Shown here in pieces: positions 9,035 to 17,523 of a DNA stretch of 64,000 bases. A program made the position numbers and the translations under genes. A model generated the notes under the pieces. That model did no database searches, was not told the DNA's origin, and worked only from the letters and a program-made list of their open reading frames with translations. The stretch is from Clostridiales bacterium (GTDB lineage: Bacteria > Bacillota > Desulfotomaculia > Desulfotomaculales > VENG01). The DNA lies in assembly GCA_016278505.1 (NCBI GenBank), contig JADQBQ010000021.1, forward strand, positions 174,017 through 238,016. The letters run 5' to 3'. The first letter of the stretch is position 1, and every line of letters starts with the position of its first letter.

Positions 9035-9210
9035 CCCGAGCTGCCTAAATCCTGAATATACTGCACTCCCACATCGTGAAAAGAGGAAAGAGACAGATTT
9101 AAATTCCCTATTACCACAGCAGTTATGGTTACTATAAAACCTAGTCCTAGGAGGTAAGTTATCAATGATACTCCTTTTTCGCATTTTAGCAGCTCCTTTA
9201 ATTTAGCCAC
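9028..9210 (-). CDS. Small Flp-like pilin/pseudopilin
   Basis: 60 aa, GTG start with AGGAG about 10 nt upstream. Sequence KCEKG-VSLITYLLGLGFIVTIT shows a charged leader, a Gly cleavage point, a Tyr at +6 as in Flp pilins (the Glu normally at +5 is a Thr), then a hydrophobic helix and a short polar tail. It lies between the main Flp pilin and the other pseudopilins, beyond a hairpin that probably lowers its expression relative to the main pilin. Confidence 0.65.
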   Translation of the reverse strand: MAKLKELLKCEKGVSLITYLLGLGFIVTITAVVIGNLNLSLSSFHDVGVQYIQDLGSSGL

Positions 9211-9242
9211 TTGAAATCAACTCCTATTTCAGGGTAAAAGTT

Positions 9243-9274
9243 TATACTCCGGCAGTTTTAGCTGCCGGAGTATA
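9243..9274 (-). terminator. Strong hairpin just downstream of the Flp pilin gene
   Basis: Perfect 13-bp arms TATACTCCGGCAG (9243-9255) and CTGCCGGAGTATA (9262-9274) with a 6-nt loop, 7 bp past the Flp stop codon on the minus strand. The T-run after it is weak (AAACTTTTACC), so it may act as a leaky terminator or mRNA 3' stabiliser that makes major pilin more abundant than the minor pilins behind it. Confidence 0.75.
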
Positions 9275-9280
9275 ACCTCT

Positions 9281-9496
9281 TTAACTACCGCTCTGCAGAT
9301 CAGTAACCTTCTGGTCGATTGTACCAGAGACCGATGTGCCGACTGACTCTATAGAATTACCTACCGGACTTAGAGCAACCACGGCGGCAAGAACGATTAC
9401 GATCAAAACCACTGCGTATTCTGCCAGTCCCTGTCCTTTTTCATCCTTGCTTTTACCTTTCCTATTTAGGAAAAAATTCTTTACTTTTTTATACAT
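9281..9496 (-). CDS. flp: Flp/Fap-family type IVc major pilin
   Basis: 71 aa from ATG at 9496, which has GGAGG 7 nt upstream; an ATG at 9511 lies before that site and is not used. The leader ends EKG, and cleavage gives QGLAEYAVVLIVIV, with Glu at +5 and Tyr at +6 exactly as in Flp pilins. The hydrophobic helix is followed by a short polar tail (SVSGTIDQKVTDLQSGS). It is expected to be processed by the peptidase at 13288 and assembled by the TadA/B/C proteins directly upstream. This is the best candidate for the fibre subunit of set 1. Confidence 0.93.
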   Translation of the reverse strand: MYKKVKNFFLNRKGKSKDEKGQGLAEYAVVLIVIVLAAVVALSPVGNSIESVGTSVSGTIDQKVTDLQSGS

Positions 9497-9514
9497 TGAT
9501 AGTCCTCCCATAAA

Positions 9515-10291
9515 TTATTTAATATTGCCTATAGCCTCGAACAACACATTTTGAGCGTAATAAGCAAAATTACCGGCAAACAAACCGAAGATACTCATGA
9601 AAGGCAGCACCCTCCACAATAGAAGCCGCATTTTTCCTACCGCAAAGCTCTTTTCCTCCATTCCTGCCAATTTGTAATCAATGTTGCGGGCACCCTGGCT
9701 TAATACATGGGCTACACTTTCACCTCCTGACTCATATGCTCTTAACAGAACATAGCAAAGTGTCTCAGCCTCTGGAATATTAATCTCTTTGCGTAAACCC
9801 TCCAGAGCCTGACGTGGATCAAAAGACCACCGCTGCAAGCACCTTTGCACCGGTGGTCTTAATGAGGGAGTGAGGGCAGCTGCCACACGTAATGAGTAAG
9901 GAATATTGTACCCGACACTTAACCTTATACCTAAAGCTTTAAAAAAAACGGAAGCTTCATGTAAGGCATTGCGCCTGTTTTCCTTTTTTAGTATTTTCTG
10001 CGTCATGTAGCCTATTAGTATCCCCATCCACGCGATAACCTGTACAGCCATTAAGTTAATAGATGGTGATCCCCACATTAACAACAAGGCAGATATTATT
10101 CCTGCCAGTGCGCCGTAGACGGGCAGCCAGTCATACACTGTTCTTTTGCGCCTCAAGTCGTTGCGTAGTTTTTCTTTTAAATGGACTGTGACCTTGAGTT
10201 TTATGTTAGAAATACGCTGTAAAAGCAGAAATACCAGGCATGTCGCCAATAAAACGGTTCCTATGGCGAGGATTATTAAAGATAGTTCCAC
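9515..10291 (-). CDS. tadC: TadC-type inner-membrane platform protein, set 1
   Basis: 258 aa from GTG at 10291, with GGAGG seven bases upstream; an upstream ATG in frame has no such site and lies inside tadB. Type II secretion F domain: cytoplasmic four-helix part about 95-220 (LGIRLSVGYNIPYSLRVAA, ESGGESVAHVLSQGARN) with membrane helices before and after. It starts 2 nt after the tadB stop. Works with TadB and the ATPase to push pilins out of the membrane. Confidence 0.85.
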   Translation of the reverse strand: MELSLIILAIGTVLLATCLVFLLLQRISNIKLKVTVHLKEKLRNDLRRKRTVYDWLPVYGALAGIISALLLMWGSPSINLMAVQVIAWMGILIGYMTQKILKKENRRNALHEASVFFKALGIRLSVGYNIPYSLRVAAALTPSLRPPVQRCLQRWSFDPRQALEGLRKEINIPEAETLCYVLLRAYESGGESVAHVLSQGARNIDYKLAGMEEKSFAVGKMRLLLWRVLPFMSIFGLFAGNFAYYAQNVLFEAIGNIK

Positions 10292-10293
10292 GG

Positions 10294-11196
10294 CTACACC
10301 TCCATTTTTCGGATCGTGGTGTAATCCATCACGGGGCCAAGTGCCACCGATAATAAGTACAAGCATATTAAAAATTTTCCGGCTATTGTTTGAGTCATAA
10401 ACTCCCATGTTGTGGGTACTACCCGGGTGGCAATGGCATAAGTGGGGAAGAACATTAAAAGCATGGCAATGGACAGTATACGGTCCTGGAAAAGCTTGGC
10501 TATATTTTCGTGCAGCCGCTTACGCTTGGATTCCATCTCCTGGCCCAGGTCAACAAACATGGGGGCCACCGCTGAATTAAAATAACAGTCATAGGCCCGG
10601 GATATGAAATCCTTACCGTAATTAAAATCCATGTGGCGCAACATGCGGCCAAATGCCTCTTTGGGCTCGTTGGTGGCGATTAAGTCTCTTTCAGCCTGCC
10701 GGAAGATGCGCCCAATTGGGTCTGGAATGCTCCGCCCGGTATTGCCTAAAGCACGGGTAACATGAACCCTCTGCAGTTCCGAGGCGAAAACAGGGCACGC
10801 TTCCACCAGCTGGTCAAACTTCACCAGCCTTTGACGAAGGATAATATATAGAAAAATCTGTTCCGGAATGACAAAACCGATGACTGCAATTAATATGGCA
10901 GCCAGTGCATTGTTAAGAATGCTGCCCAAGAAAATACCGGTGGTAATTGCAAAAGCGAGCAAAACAATATAAACACTGGCTTTAAGACGTGTATTACGAC
11001 GCTTTAAGTGCTTCTCTACCCGTACCATCCAGTTAGAAACAGTATCGGCACCTTTTAAATTCTTTCTGTTGCTCCAAAGTCGTTTTATTCCCGATATGAA
11101 ACGGGATATAGTCAAATAAATTACTACGGAAACTGCTATTACCGTAAACAGATAATATAGATGAAAATAGGGATCAAATCTCAAAAATTCAGGCAT
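10294..11196 (-). CDS. tadB: TadB-type inner-membrane platform protein, set 1
   Basis: 300 aa from ATG at 11196 (AGGTGG upstream; the TTG before it is an alternative). Membrane helices near 15-35, 75-120 and at the C-terminus (IAMLLMFFPTYAIA, FLICLYLLSVALG) flank a cytoplasmic T2SSF-like part (about 125-235). The C-terminal end of the ATPase gene overlaps its start by 8 bp. In this family TadB and TadC form the motor platform; here the TadB F domain is more diverged than that of TadC. Confidence 0.8.
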   Translation of the reverse strand: MPEFLRFDPYFHLYYLFTVIAVSVVIYLTISRFISGIKRLWSNRKNLKGADTVSNWMVRVEKHLKRRNTRLKASVYIVLLAFAITTGIFLGSILNNALAAILIAVIGFVIPEQIFLYIILRQRLVKFDQLVEACPVFASELQRVHVTRALGNTGRSIPDPIGRIFRQAERDLIATNEPKEAFGRMLRHMDFNYGKDFISRAYDCYFNSAVAPMFVDLGQEMESKRKRLHENIAKLFQDRILSIAMLLMFFPTYAIATRVVPTTWEFMTQTIAGKFLICLYLLSVALGPVMDYTTIRKMEV

Positions 11197-12565
11197 CAAG
11201 CCATCCCACCTTGCTTAATTCATCATTAACAGCTCCGTAAAGCCTCATGCGGGCAATAAACTCTCTAAAGGGCTTGTCCGGGAAAGTCCAGCTGCCGTCC
11301 CAGTAGTCGGTTTCCCCCGGCACCCATTTAACCAGGCTTCGATATTCCACTTTTTCGCCTGTATCCCGGGCACAGGTTATGTCCAATATCTTTTTAACCC
11401 CGTGCTTAAGGTCGCCGTATACCGTTACGAAGGTATCAAAAGCGCGTATTACCTGTTTTTCAGCTATGTCATGTGTAAGAGCGGTGTTCCTGGACACCAG
11501 GATGTCTGCTATCCCTGCCACGGCTTCCCGGGCGGTCCTGAAATGGCTTGTGCTCCAAAAGTGGCGGGCACGTTCTCCGGCCATGATGGCCGCATCTATT
11601 TCTTCCAGGCGGAACTCACCGAAGATTAAATGTGTGGCGGACAGCCTTAAACTGCCGGCGAAAAGTTGTTCTAGAGTTCCCCCTCTTAATTGAGCGTGCT
11701 CTTCCATCTCTACAACACTTCTCTCAGGGTAAGTACGCTGCAGAAAAAGTTCACGGTCGCTTTCAATGGAAACCGACCGGGTTGCGTGGTCCAGTTCGCC
11801 GGTCAACAGCCGGAGCCAGCTTGTCTTCCCACTTTCCGGAGGGCCGATAAACAGTATTCTTGCGCCGTAACGGGCAAGCAGAGAAAGGATGTCCCACCCT
11901 CTTTCGTTTACGGTGCCGACTTTGATCAGGTAGTCTTGGTTAAGGTCAACGGCCTTTAATTTCCGTAAATTGATGCATGTGTACTCAGTCAGGGGGCTTC
12001 TGAATGCTGTCAATCGTGATTCATCGTTTCTTACGCACTGTACGGTGGGGTGTGAATCGTCAAACAAAGAATCTTGGTCGTGCTTGATCAGTTTTAGAAC
12101 CAGGTCGGTGACGTGTTTGTTATCGCGAAATTTTATGCCGGGCACCCTTTCCACCTTACCCATACGGGACACGCTGACCATGTCAGGCCGGTCAACGTAT
12201 ACTTCTATTACTTCCGGGTCGTAAAACAAGTCATGTATTACATCCAGCCCCCAGTTTTTCTTAAATATTTCGTAAGCCAGTTGATCAGTTGTCAGTCCTT
12301 CTACTTTTAAATCAAATTGAATTATCAGGTATTTTATTTGTTCGGTTAACTTTTTCCCTTCGTTAAAATCACCGGAACTGGCCATGTCTTGGAGTTCACT
12401 CGTGGCCACCAGCTCTTCTTCAGACCACCTGGTGCTGTCGGTAGTTATGTTGCCGACCAGTGTGGCACATTCGTCAACTGTCTTGGGTATTTCCGTTATC
12501 TGCTCGGGTTTTTCCTCCTCCGTTATTTGTCCCTTCAACTTGGTTAACATCTTTTTCATTTCCAT
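11189..12565 (-). CDS. tadA: TadA/CpaF-type secretion ATPase, set 1
   Basis: 458 aa from ATG at 12565; a GTG five codons earlier lies inside the AAGGAGG itself. The N-terminal domain (about 75-215) resembles CpaF, followed by Walker A GPPESGKTS (about 241-249), an ESDRE box, the Walker B region HLIFGEFR (about 312-319) and a His box SHFRTA. The usual GE(V/M)RG is FGEFRLEE, so Walker B is slightly unusual. Its 5' end overlaps cpaB by about 90 bp, which implies tight coupling. Powers pilus assembly or secretion at the cytoplasmic face. Confidence 0.88.
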   Translation of the reverse strand: MEMKKMLTKLKGQITEEEKPEQITEIPKTVDECATLVGNITTDSTRWSEEELVATSELQDMASSGDFNEGKKLTEQIKYLIIQFDLKVEGLTTDQLAYEIFKKNWGLDVIHDLFYDPEVIEVYVDRPDMVSVSRMGKVERVPGIKFRDNKHVTDLVLKLIKHDQDSLFDDSHPTVQCVRNDESRLTAFRSPLTEYTCINLRKLKAVDLNQDYLIKVGTVNERGWDILSLLARYGARILFIGPPESGKTSWLRLLTGELDHATRSVSIESDRELFLQRTYPERSVVEMEEHAQLRGGTLEQLFAGSLRLSATHLIFGEFRLEEIDAAIMAGERARHFWSTSHFRTAREAVAGIADILVSRNTALTHDIAEKQVIRAFDTFVTVYGDLKHGVKKILDITCARDTGEKVEYRSLVKWVPGETDYWDGSWTFPDKPFREFIARMRLYGAVNDELSKVGWLDA

Positions 12566-13271
12566 TGGCTGCGTTAACACCTCCTTCTCTCCCGTTTTTA
12601 ACTGCTAAAACGATGTTTGTTTTTCCGGTTACTGCTCCGTCTACCACCCGGCCGGTCTCTGTTGGTTTTACGGCTAACCTTATTACAGCGGGCGGCTTGG
12701 TTGATGACAGGGCCTGGACCGCTTTATCAGTTATGCCTTCACTCTGCTCGGAGTAAATATTGTTTCCCTGGCCGTCCCACACGTTGAGGACAATGGCATT
12801 CCAGGCCACGGGTTCTTTCAGTGTTACACCTGACTCGCTGTCCAGTACCAATTTATAAACATCCACCTTGTTACCGGGTACTGCCCCGCCTGCACGGGCC
12901 AGGTCTACATTTACACTTACAAAGTCATAGCCTTTTAATAAATTAACCGCAGTTAAGCGATTGCGGTTGATATACTCCCCTTTGTATAAGGGCACTTTTG
13001 CAAACTTACCCACTATGTTAGCCGGGTCCACCAGTGTTTCTTTGCCTACAGTACCTGCCGGTATGCTTTCAAATTTAAGGTCACCTGCAGCTATTTTGTG
13101 GTATCCGGGTATATTCTGTCCGGGCACTGCTACTTGTATTGTCTCCTGTCCGGTTTTAAGCCGGTCTTTATAGTAATAACCCCCGGCACTGACCATAACT
13201 ATACTGATTACTAAAGAAGCCAGGAAAAGTTTGTTTATGCGTGGTTTTTTTAATCCTAACTTTAAACCCAA
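12474..13271 (-). CDS. cpaB: CpaB/RcpC-like SAF-domain pilus protein, set 1
   Basis: About 265 aa from TTG at 13271 (AAGGATGGTGAG upstream); an in-frame TTG ten codons earlier overlaps the peptidase gene. One membrane helix (KLFLASLVISIVMVSAGG) precedes an SAF domain (about 45-115, VAVPGQNIPGYHKIAAGDL) and an RcpC-like domain (VSVNVDLARAGGAVPGNKVDVYKL). The C-terminus is a Gly/Asn-rich polar tail. CpaB proteins sit outside the membrane; in Gram-positives they may guide the fibre through the wall, and the SAF domain may bind glycan. Confidence 0.85.
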   Translation of the reverse strand: MGLKLGLKKPRINKLFLASLVISIVMVSAGGYYYKDRLKTGQETIQVAVPGQNIPGYHKIAAGDLKFESIPAGTVGKETLVDPANIVGKFAKVPLYKGEYINRNRLTAVNLLKGYDFVSVNVDLARAGGAVPGNKVDVYKLVLDSESGVTLKEPVAWNAIVLNVWDGQGNNIYSEQSEGITDKAVQALSSTKPPAVIRLAVKPTETGRVVDGAVTGKTNIVLAVKNGREGGVNAANGNEKDVNQVEGTNNGGGKTRADNGNTQDS

Positions 13272-13287
13272 TTTTTGCTCACCATCC

Positions 13288-13782
13288 TTAAATAATTGCA
13301 AACAAATTTATGTTCATCAGCGAGAGTAAAATAAATGTCCATAGCCCAAAACACAGACAAAAACCAAAGGCTATTACATTCGGAGAGACCGGTGTATTAG
13401 CATCCGGTAAAACCTTTGCTCTGGGTATTTCGCGTTGTTTAACAACTCTGCAAACGGACCATAATACCCCCATTATGCAAGAGATAAAAAGGACCACCAT
13501 AAAGTTAAAGGGGCCAAGCCAGGCCCCGACCCCCGCCATTAGCTTTACATCACCCATGCCAAGTTGGTTAAGTAAAGCCCCGGGCAGACCGGCAATTAAT
13601 GCTGCAGTAACACCTAATAATGATGCCTGCCAGTGGCCGTTGTAAATTCCATAAATAATACCCATCAATAAAATGGGTATCGTAAGGATATTGGGCAGGC
13701 GGTATGTTTTTAAATCGGTATAAGCGGCCGCAGTAGAGGGTATTACACATCCCCAAAACAAAGGTATGGATATTAGCTCCAA
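13288..13782 (-). CDS. Prepilin peptidase, A24 family (TadV/CpaA type)
   Basis: 164 aa, about six membrane segments. Both catalytic aspartates are visible: YTDLKTYRLPN near residue 23 and the GxGD motif in GMGDVKLMAG near 77. It lacks the N-terminal methylase domain of PilD, as expected for TadV/CpaA. It should cut the Flp pilin and the pseudopilins of both sets, since no second peptidase is present in the window. Its 3' end overlaps the upstream open part of cpaB. Confidence 0.9.
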   Translation of the reverse strand: MELISIPLFWGCVIPSTAAAYTDLKTYRLPNILTIPILLMGIIYGIYNGHWQASLLGVTAALIAGLPGALLNQLGMGDVKLMAGVGAWLGPFNFMVVLFISCIMGVLWSVCRVVKQREIPRAKVLPDANTPVSPNVIAFGFCLCFGLWTFILLSLMNINLFAII

Positions 13783-13786
13783 GCAA

Positions 13787-14137
13787 TTAGCCCCCCTTCA
13801 ATAGCAGGCGATCACCCACTTCTGTCCCCGTATTATTTAATGTCCCGGCTGCAAACTCAAAAACATGTACTACATCCGAATAGAACCCGGTGGCTCGCCA
13901 CGGGTGCATGTTTTTTTTCGTGCCCACTACCCGCCAGTCTTTGGATACAAAGATTACATCAACGGGAAAACGCATAAAAAAGGTATGCACAGCCGAGCAC
14001 GGGCGCAGCCATAAGGAATAACCAGGTGTTATTTGAGACCGGCCCATTAAACCTTTAAGGCGTGTAATAAAGGTAAGAGCTGGCTCAATATTGTCAGCTA
14101 AAACACTATCTTTGGATCGGTTAACTAATTGAACCAT
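13787..14137 (-). CDS. DUF192 family protein
   Basis: 116 aa, covering the whole DUF192 domain: the RLKGLMGR motif (about 27-34), LWLRPCSAVHTFFMRFPVDVIF (about 43-64) and VVHVFEFAAGT. Family function is unknown; members are often near secretion or pilus genes. It lies 4 nt upstream of the prepilin peptidase and 27 nt downstream of the VKOR-like gene, so is part of the pilus operon. No signal peptide is seen. Confidence 0.85.
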   Translation of the reverse strand: MVQLVNRSKDSVLADNIEPALTFITRLKGLMGRSQITPGYSLWLRPCSAVHTFFMRFPVDVIFVSKDWRVVGTKKNMHPWRATGFYSDVVHVFEFAAGTLNNTGTEVGDRLLLKGG

Positions 14138-14164
14138 TTCGCTTCCTCCAATCCATACAATTAC

Positions 14165-14965
14165 TTAATCCGTTGGAATGTCGTAAGTTGTTTTAATACT
14201 AAAATCCTCTTGATCCCAATAAAGCAATGCCGGCACTGCTTCTACCGGAACGTCCAGTTCATTAACAAAATAGGTTTCTTTATTAAAGCCTGCTGCAATA
14301 TTGTGGGCCGATTTAATATCTTCAGGGTCTTCTACCCACATGGCCAACAGCGGTAAATCATTACTGATCCGTGGAATGTACTCCTTGCACGGGTCGCAAT
14401 AGGGATACCATATCAAAACTGGTGATTGTTTAAGGTCTATCCGAACAGTATCACCGGCAAGGTCGTATACCTTTATCACAGAAGGCTCTTTCAATTCGGA
14501 TTTCTCGGTTGAAGCCTTAACTGTCTCAGGCTTTATGAATTCTCCACTAGCATTGTTCAGGTTCGAGGATGCAAATATAACGTTCCCTAAACTAAACGTC
14601 AAAAACATTGCTATTACTACTCCGGATATTTGACTGTGTTTAATCGTTTTCTCCGTAATAATATAACTCAGGAAAAGAGCCCCGTTGACAGCAAGAATAA
14701 CGAAACAAACATGGCACCAGGTACCGGCTAAAATTCCGGAGAAAAATATTCCGCTTTGGATACCGAGACCTATCGGCAATACCCAGGTTAAACACTTTTT
14801 TCTCTTGTGATGATATATAAAAACGGTCAATAAAAAATAAAATGCCCCGGTGTTGGGCAGTAAGGTGTTAAAGAAAATTGAATCACAATTAACTGTGCAT
14901 ACTTCCGGAGCCAGGAAATACGAAAGGGATAACGTAAATCCGGTTAAGGCAAAAAGATAGAACAA
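14165..14965 (-). CDS. VKOR/DsbB-like membrane protein fused to a thioredoxin-like domain
   Basis: 266 aa, TTG start with GGAAGGAGGGG upstream. Four membrane helices cover about 1-135. A loop Cys pair (EVCTVNC, about 22-28) and a helix-borne CxxC (TWCHVC, about 82-87) match the redox centres of VKOR-type quinone reductases. The C-terminal extracytoplasmic domain has a thioredoxin-like CDPC (WYPYCDPCKEY). Such fusions make disulfide bonds in exported proteins. Its place inside the pilus operon suggests clients among the pilins or secreted proteins of this locus; that is inference. Confidence 0.8.
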   Translation of the reverse strand: MFYLFALTGFTLSLSYFLAPEVCTVNCDSIFFNTLLPNTGAFYFLLTVFIYHHKRKKCLTWVLPIGLGIQSGIFFSGILAGTWCHVCFVILAVNGALFLSYIITEKTIKHSQISGVVIAMFLTFSLGNVIFASSNLNNASGEFIKPETVKASTEKSELKEPSVIKVYDLAGDTVRIDLKQSPVLIWYPYCDPCKEYIPRISNDLPLLAMWVEDPEDIKSAHNIAAGFNKETYFVNELDVPVEAVPALLYWDQEDFSIKTTYDIPTD

Positions 14966-14984
14966 GCTTCCCCTCCTTCCTATG

Positions 14985-16010
14985 CTATTTAAAGAAACGG
15001 CCTAGGATGCCAGCGATGCCGCTGCTATTTTTTTCAGTTTTTATTTGCCAATCAGGGCATAATTTGCTTAAAATATGTTTTATCTCCCCCGTAAAATCCG
15101 GATTCGAGTCGTTTAGAATGATATTATCGACATGGCCATTTAGCTGTTCTAAAATACTCTGGGTTTCCGGAAGAAAACCCAGGAATTCAATCTGACTGTT
15201 ATCAAGAATAGAATAATGATCACGCACGCTTGCTGTTATTATTTTGCAGAATTGGCTTGGCTCTAGTAAAGCGGGGTGTCCTGTTTTATTTACTACGATA
15301 TATGACCGGTCAATTAATCCAAGGCGTTTTAGTGTCGGTAGTAACTCAAGAAACCCAATTACACTGCCGTGGTCCGGAGTAAGAACGATTAATATTGAAT
15401 CACCGTATGATAATAATCTTTCTGTATATGTGAGACCCGCCGGCAAATCCACGAGCAGTAATTCAAAATGATTTTGTAAAGTGGAAATAATAGCAGCCAT
15501 TGTATCTGCATTAACTTTTAAATGGTTTTCAGCCGTCCCAACCCCCGGTATAATGTGAAGATTGTTAAGTACGGGATGCGGTATTTGTGCAGCAGTATAG
15601 TCGTTTTCATCTTCCCAAAACAGGATCGTAGCAGCTGTATCAACTATGGCGTTTTCAGTCTCTATTCCTAAGGCAGAAACAACCTTCGGGAATTCGGCCA
15701 AATCAACTATCCCAATTGGTCGTTTATTGGGAACGTACATAGCTGCCGCTACAGCCAGGGAAGTAAGGACAGTAGTTTTCCCCATACCTCCCCCCGGGGA
15801 AATAGCCATCACAGTTTTATTACGTACAAACTTGGCGTTTTCCACTACCTGAATTTTGGGAGGAGCTGGCGTGTTTATATTCTCTACCTCAATATCGCAC
15901 CTAATAACTGCTTTGATAATATCTACCGTTAAGTTAAGTGTTTCGGCCACACTCTGTTCATCCATATATTTAGCTAAATGATGGATTTCTTCTATAGTTC
16001 GCTTGTCCAT
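14985..16010 (-). CDS. MinD/ParA-like ATPase with N-terminal helix-turn-helix-like region
   Basis: 341 aa. Residues 1-40 (EIHHLAKYMDEQSVAETLNL) look like a helix-turn-helix. The P-loop is SPGGGMGKTT (about 70-79); the signature lysine of the deviant Walker A is replaced by Gly, so dimer-sensing may differ. Later motifs are VDLAEFP and LLLVDLPAGL (Walker B-like). It starts 12 nt after the CpaE gene. Probably a localisation or assembly ATPase for the pilus, like TadZ; a role in partitioning is the alternative. Confidence 0.8.
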   Translation of the reverse strand: MDKRTIEEIHHLAKYMDEQSVAETLNLTVDIIKAVIRCDIEVENINTPAPPKIQVVENAKFVRNKTVMAISPGGGMGKTTVLTSLAVAAAMYVPNKRPIGIVDLAEFPKVVSALGIETENAIVDTAATILFWEDENDYTAAQIPHPVLNNLHIIPGVGTAENHLKVNADTMAAIISTLQNHFELLLVDLPAGLTYTERLLSYGDSILIVLTPDHGSVIGFLELLPTLKRLGLIDRSYIVVNKTGHPALLEPSQFCKIITASVRDHYSILDNSQIEFLGFLPETQSILEQLNGHVDNIILNDSNPDFTGEIKHILSKLCPDWQIKTEKNSSGIAGILGRFFK

Positions 16011-16022
16011 TTTATTAATGTC

Positions 16023-17504
16023 CTACCCCCTTTTGAAAAGGCCTAAGAGATTACCTTTCCTTTTTTTTGATTTTTGAACCGGCTTATTGTATTTAAAGCC
16101 AGCCAGATTAGCGATTTCTTCAGCCAGCCGGTGCCATTGACTCATGTGATCGTCTAATCCCGCAGCCTCGCCTTTATAACCTAGCAGATTATATTTATCC
16201 CATTCATTGGGAATAGTTGCTATAACTTTTGGCAGCATTTTTTTGGGCACGTAACCTATTAACCGCTCATTAAAAGCTTTCTCTACTATTCTGGCATTAT
16301 GCAACTTAGGTGAAAACTTGTTTAGTACGATTTTTATTTTGTCCGGTGTCACTTTCATTTTCAGTATTTTTCGCGAATGTTTGCTTGTGTCTCCTTGGGA
16401 AAACTTAGACTGATCCACTACGGCAAGTACCATATCAACCATCTGAAATACTTCCGGTAACCATGGTTTATCCCAAAAGTTTGATGGTGTATCTACGATT
16501 ACCACTGTTGACATAGATAAGAGAGCATTAATTAATTTTGCTAGCTCACCTTGCTTAAACATAGTGTCTGGTAAAATCGTTTCGTCCATTGGCCCAGGCA
16601 GTATGGTTAGGTTTTCTCGGCCATGTGCTTTAACAAGCACATGGCCGAGAAGCGCAATGTTATAACCGGCTAACGCTTCAATGCCACTGTCAGGTTTAAG
16701 ATCGAAAAAATTGTGAACACTTGGCCCCGGTAGGTTGAGGTCTACAAGGACAACATCTATCCCCGCATCGGCAAGTGCCATTGCCACGGTAATTGCTGTC
16801 GTTGTCTTTCCCACACCGCCCTTATTGGCAACGGTAGCAATCAAAGCACCCTGGTTTTCTCTGACGGGGCAATGATTACCTTTAGCACCGAAAACCTGTT
16901 GTTTTTCTTGTGCTTTACTTGGTATTCTTTCAAAGGTTTTTTTCCTTACCACTTTGTATTTTTTGGTCCTTTTAACCATGTTTTGTGATGTAATAATATC
17001 TTCATCAACTGTATTATCATCTCTGCTGTCAATCAAATTATTACTCGGTGGACATTCCTGATGGTTTTCTTCCTGCCTTTCTGATAAACTTTTGTCTGTT
17101 CTCGGAGTCCCATTTAAAACCTCGTCAATATCCGCTAATAAAGCTGTGAAAAGGTTGTAGGGCCTTTCTCCCGGTAATTCTCCCTTGACTATATTGTTCA
17201 GGCCGAAATTTTTAGCCATTCGCTCATATGCCCCGGCCTCCTCATCCATCTTCCCCAGATACAAAACTATTCTGCTGACCGGAAACATTAGTTGGAGGTT
17301 TTTCAACAGATCAGAGTGTTTTTCCCCGGGAAGCAGCCTGTCCACTAAAACCACATCCGGTCTTTTATCTCTCATATTTAGGAGCTCATCGGTTGTGGAG
17401 CAGGGTTCGAAAACCCATTGATCGAATCCGTAGTCTTTCAATGCTTTAAGTCCCTGTATTAGCATAGGTGCCTTATTGTCGCTAAATGCAATAATGCAAT
17501 GCAT
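16023..17504 (-). CDS. cpaE: CpaE/TadZ-like protein: pseudo-receiver plus MinD ATPase
   Basis: 493 aa. Residues 1-130 form a receiver-like domain (DVVLVDRLLPG places an Asp where phosphorylation occurs, IVLYLGK follows), then a charged linker (about 130-215), then a ParA/MinD domain with an intact deviant Walker A NKGGVGKTTT (about 228) and VDLNLPGPS and VVIVDTPSNF. TadZ/CpaE proteins place the pilus machine at a site in the cell. The gene contains a perfect 17-bp inverted repeat (see 16614). It lies between CpaB of set 2 and the second MinD-like gene. Confidence 0.88.
   Translation of the reverse strand: MHCIIAFSDNKAPMLIQGLKALKDYGFDQWVFEPCSTTDELLNMRDKRPDVVLVDRLLPGEKHSDLLKNLQLMFPVSRIVLYLGKMDEEAGAYERMAKNFGLNNIVKGELPGERPYNLFTALLADIDEVLNGTPRTDKSLSERQEENHQECPPSNNLIDSRDDNTVDEDIITSQNMVKRTKKYKVVRKKTFERIPSKAQEKQQVFGAKGNHCPVRENQGALIATVANKGGVGKTTTAITVAMALADAGIDVVLVDLNLPGPSVHNFFDLKPDSGIEALAGYNIALLGHVLVKAHGRENLTILPGPMDETILPDTMFKQGELAKLINALLSMSTVVIVDTPSNFWDKPWLPEVFQMVDMVLAVVDQSKFSQGDTSKHSRKILKMKVTPDKIKIVLNKFSPKLHNARIVEKAFNERLIGYVPKKMLPKVIATIPNEWDKYNLLGYKGEAAGLDDHMSQWHRLAEEIANLAGFKYNKPVQKSKKRKGNLLGLFKRG
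16614..16651. repeat. Perfect 17-bp inverted repeat inside cpaE
   Basis: Arms TTCTCGGCCATGTGCTT (16614-16630) and AAGCACATGGCCGAGAA (16635-16651) with a 4-nt loop, all within the reading frame (encoding LLGHVLVKAHGREN). Seen directly. It could be an mRNA hairpin or a scar of template switching. Confidence 0.85.
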
Positions 17505-17523
17505 GCTACGTCCCTCCTTTCAC

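Noticed and set aside
9040..9184. ATG-started 50-residue extension of the pseudopilin at 8600
   Set aside because: Reads as a Cys/Ser/Arg-rich shadow of the pilin gene at 9028, despite an AAAGGAG before the ATG. Not fully excluded.
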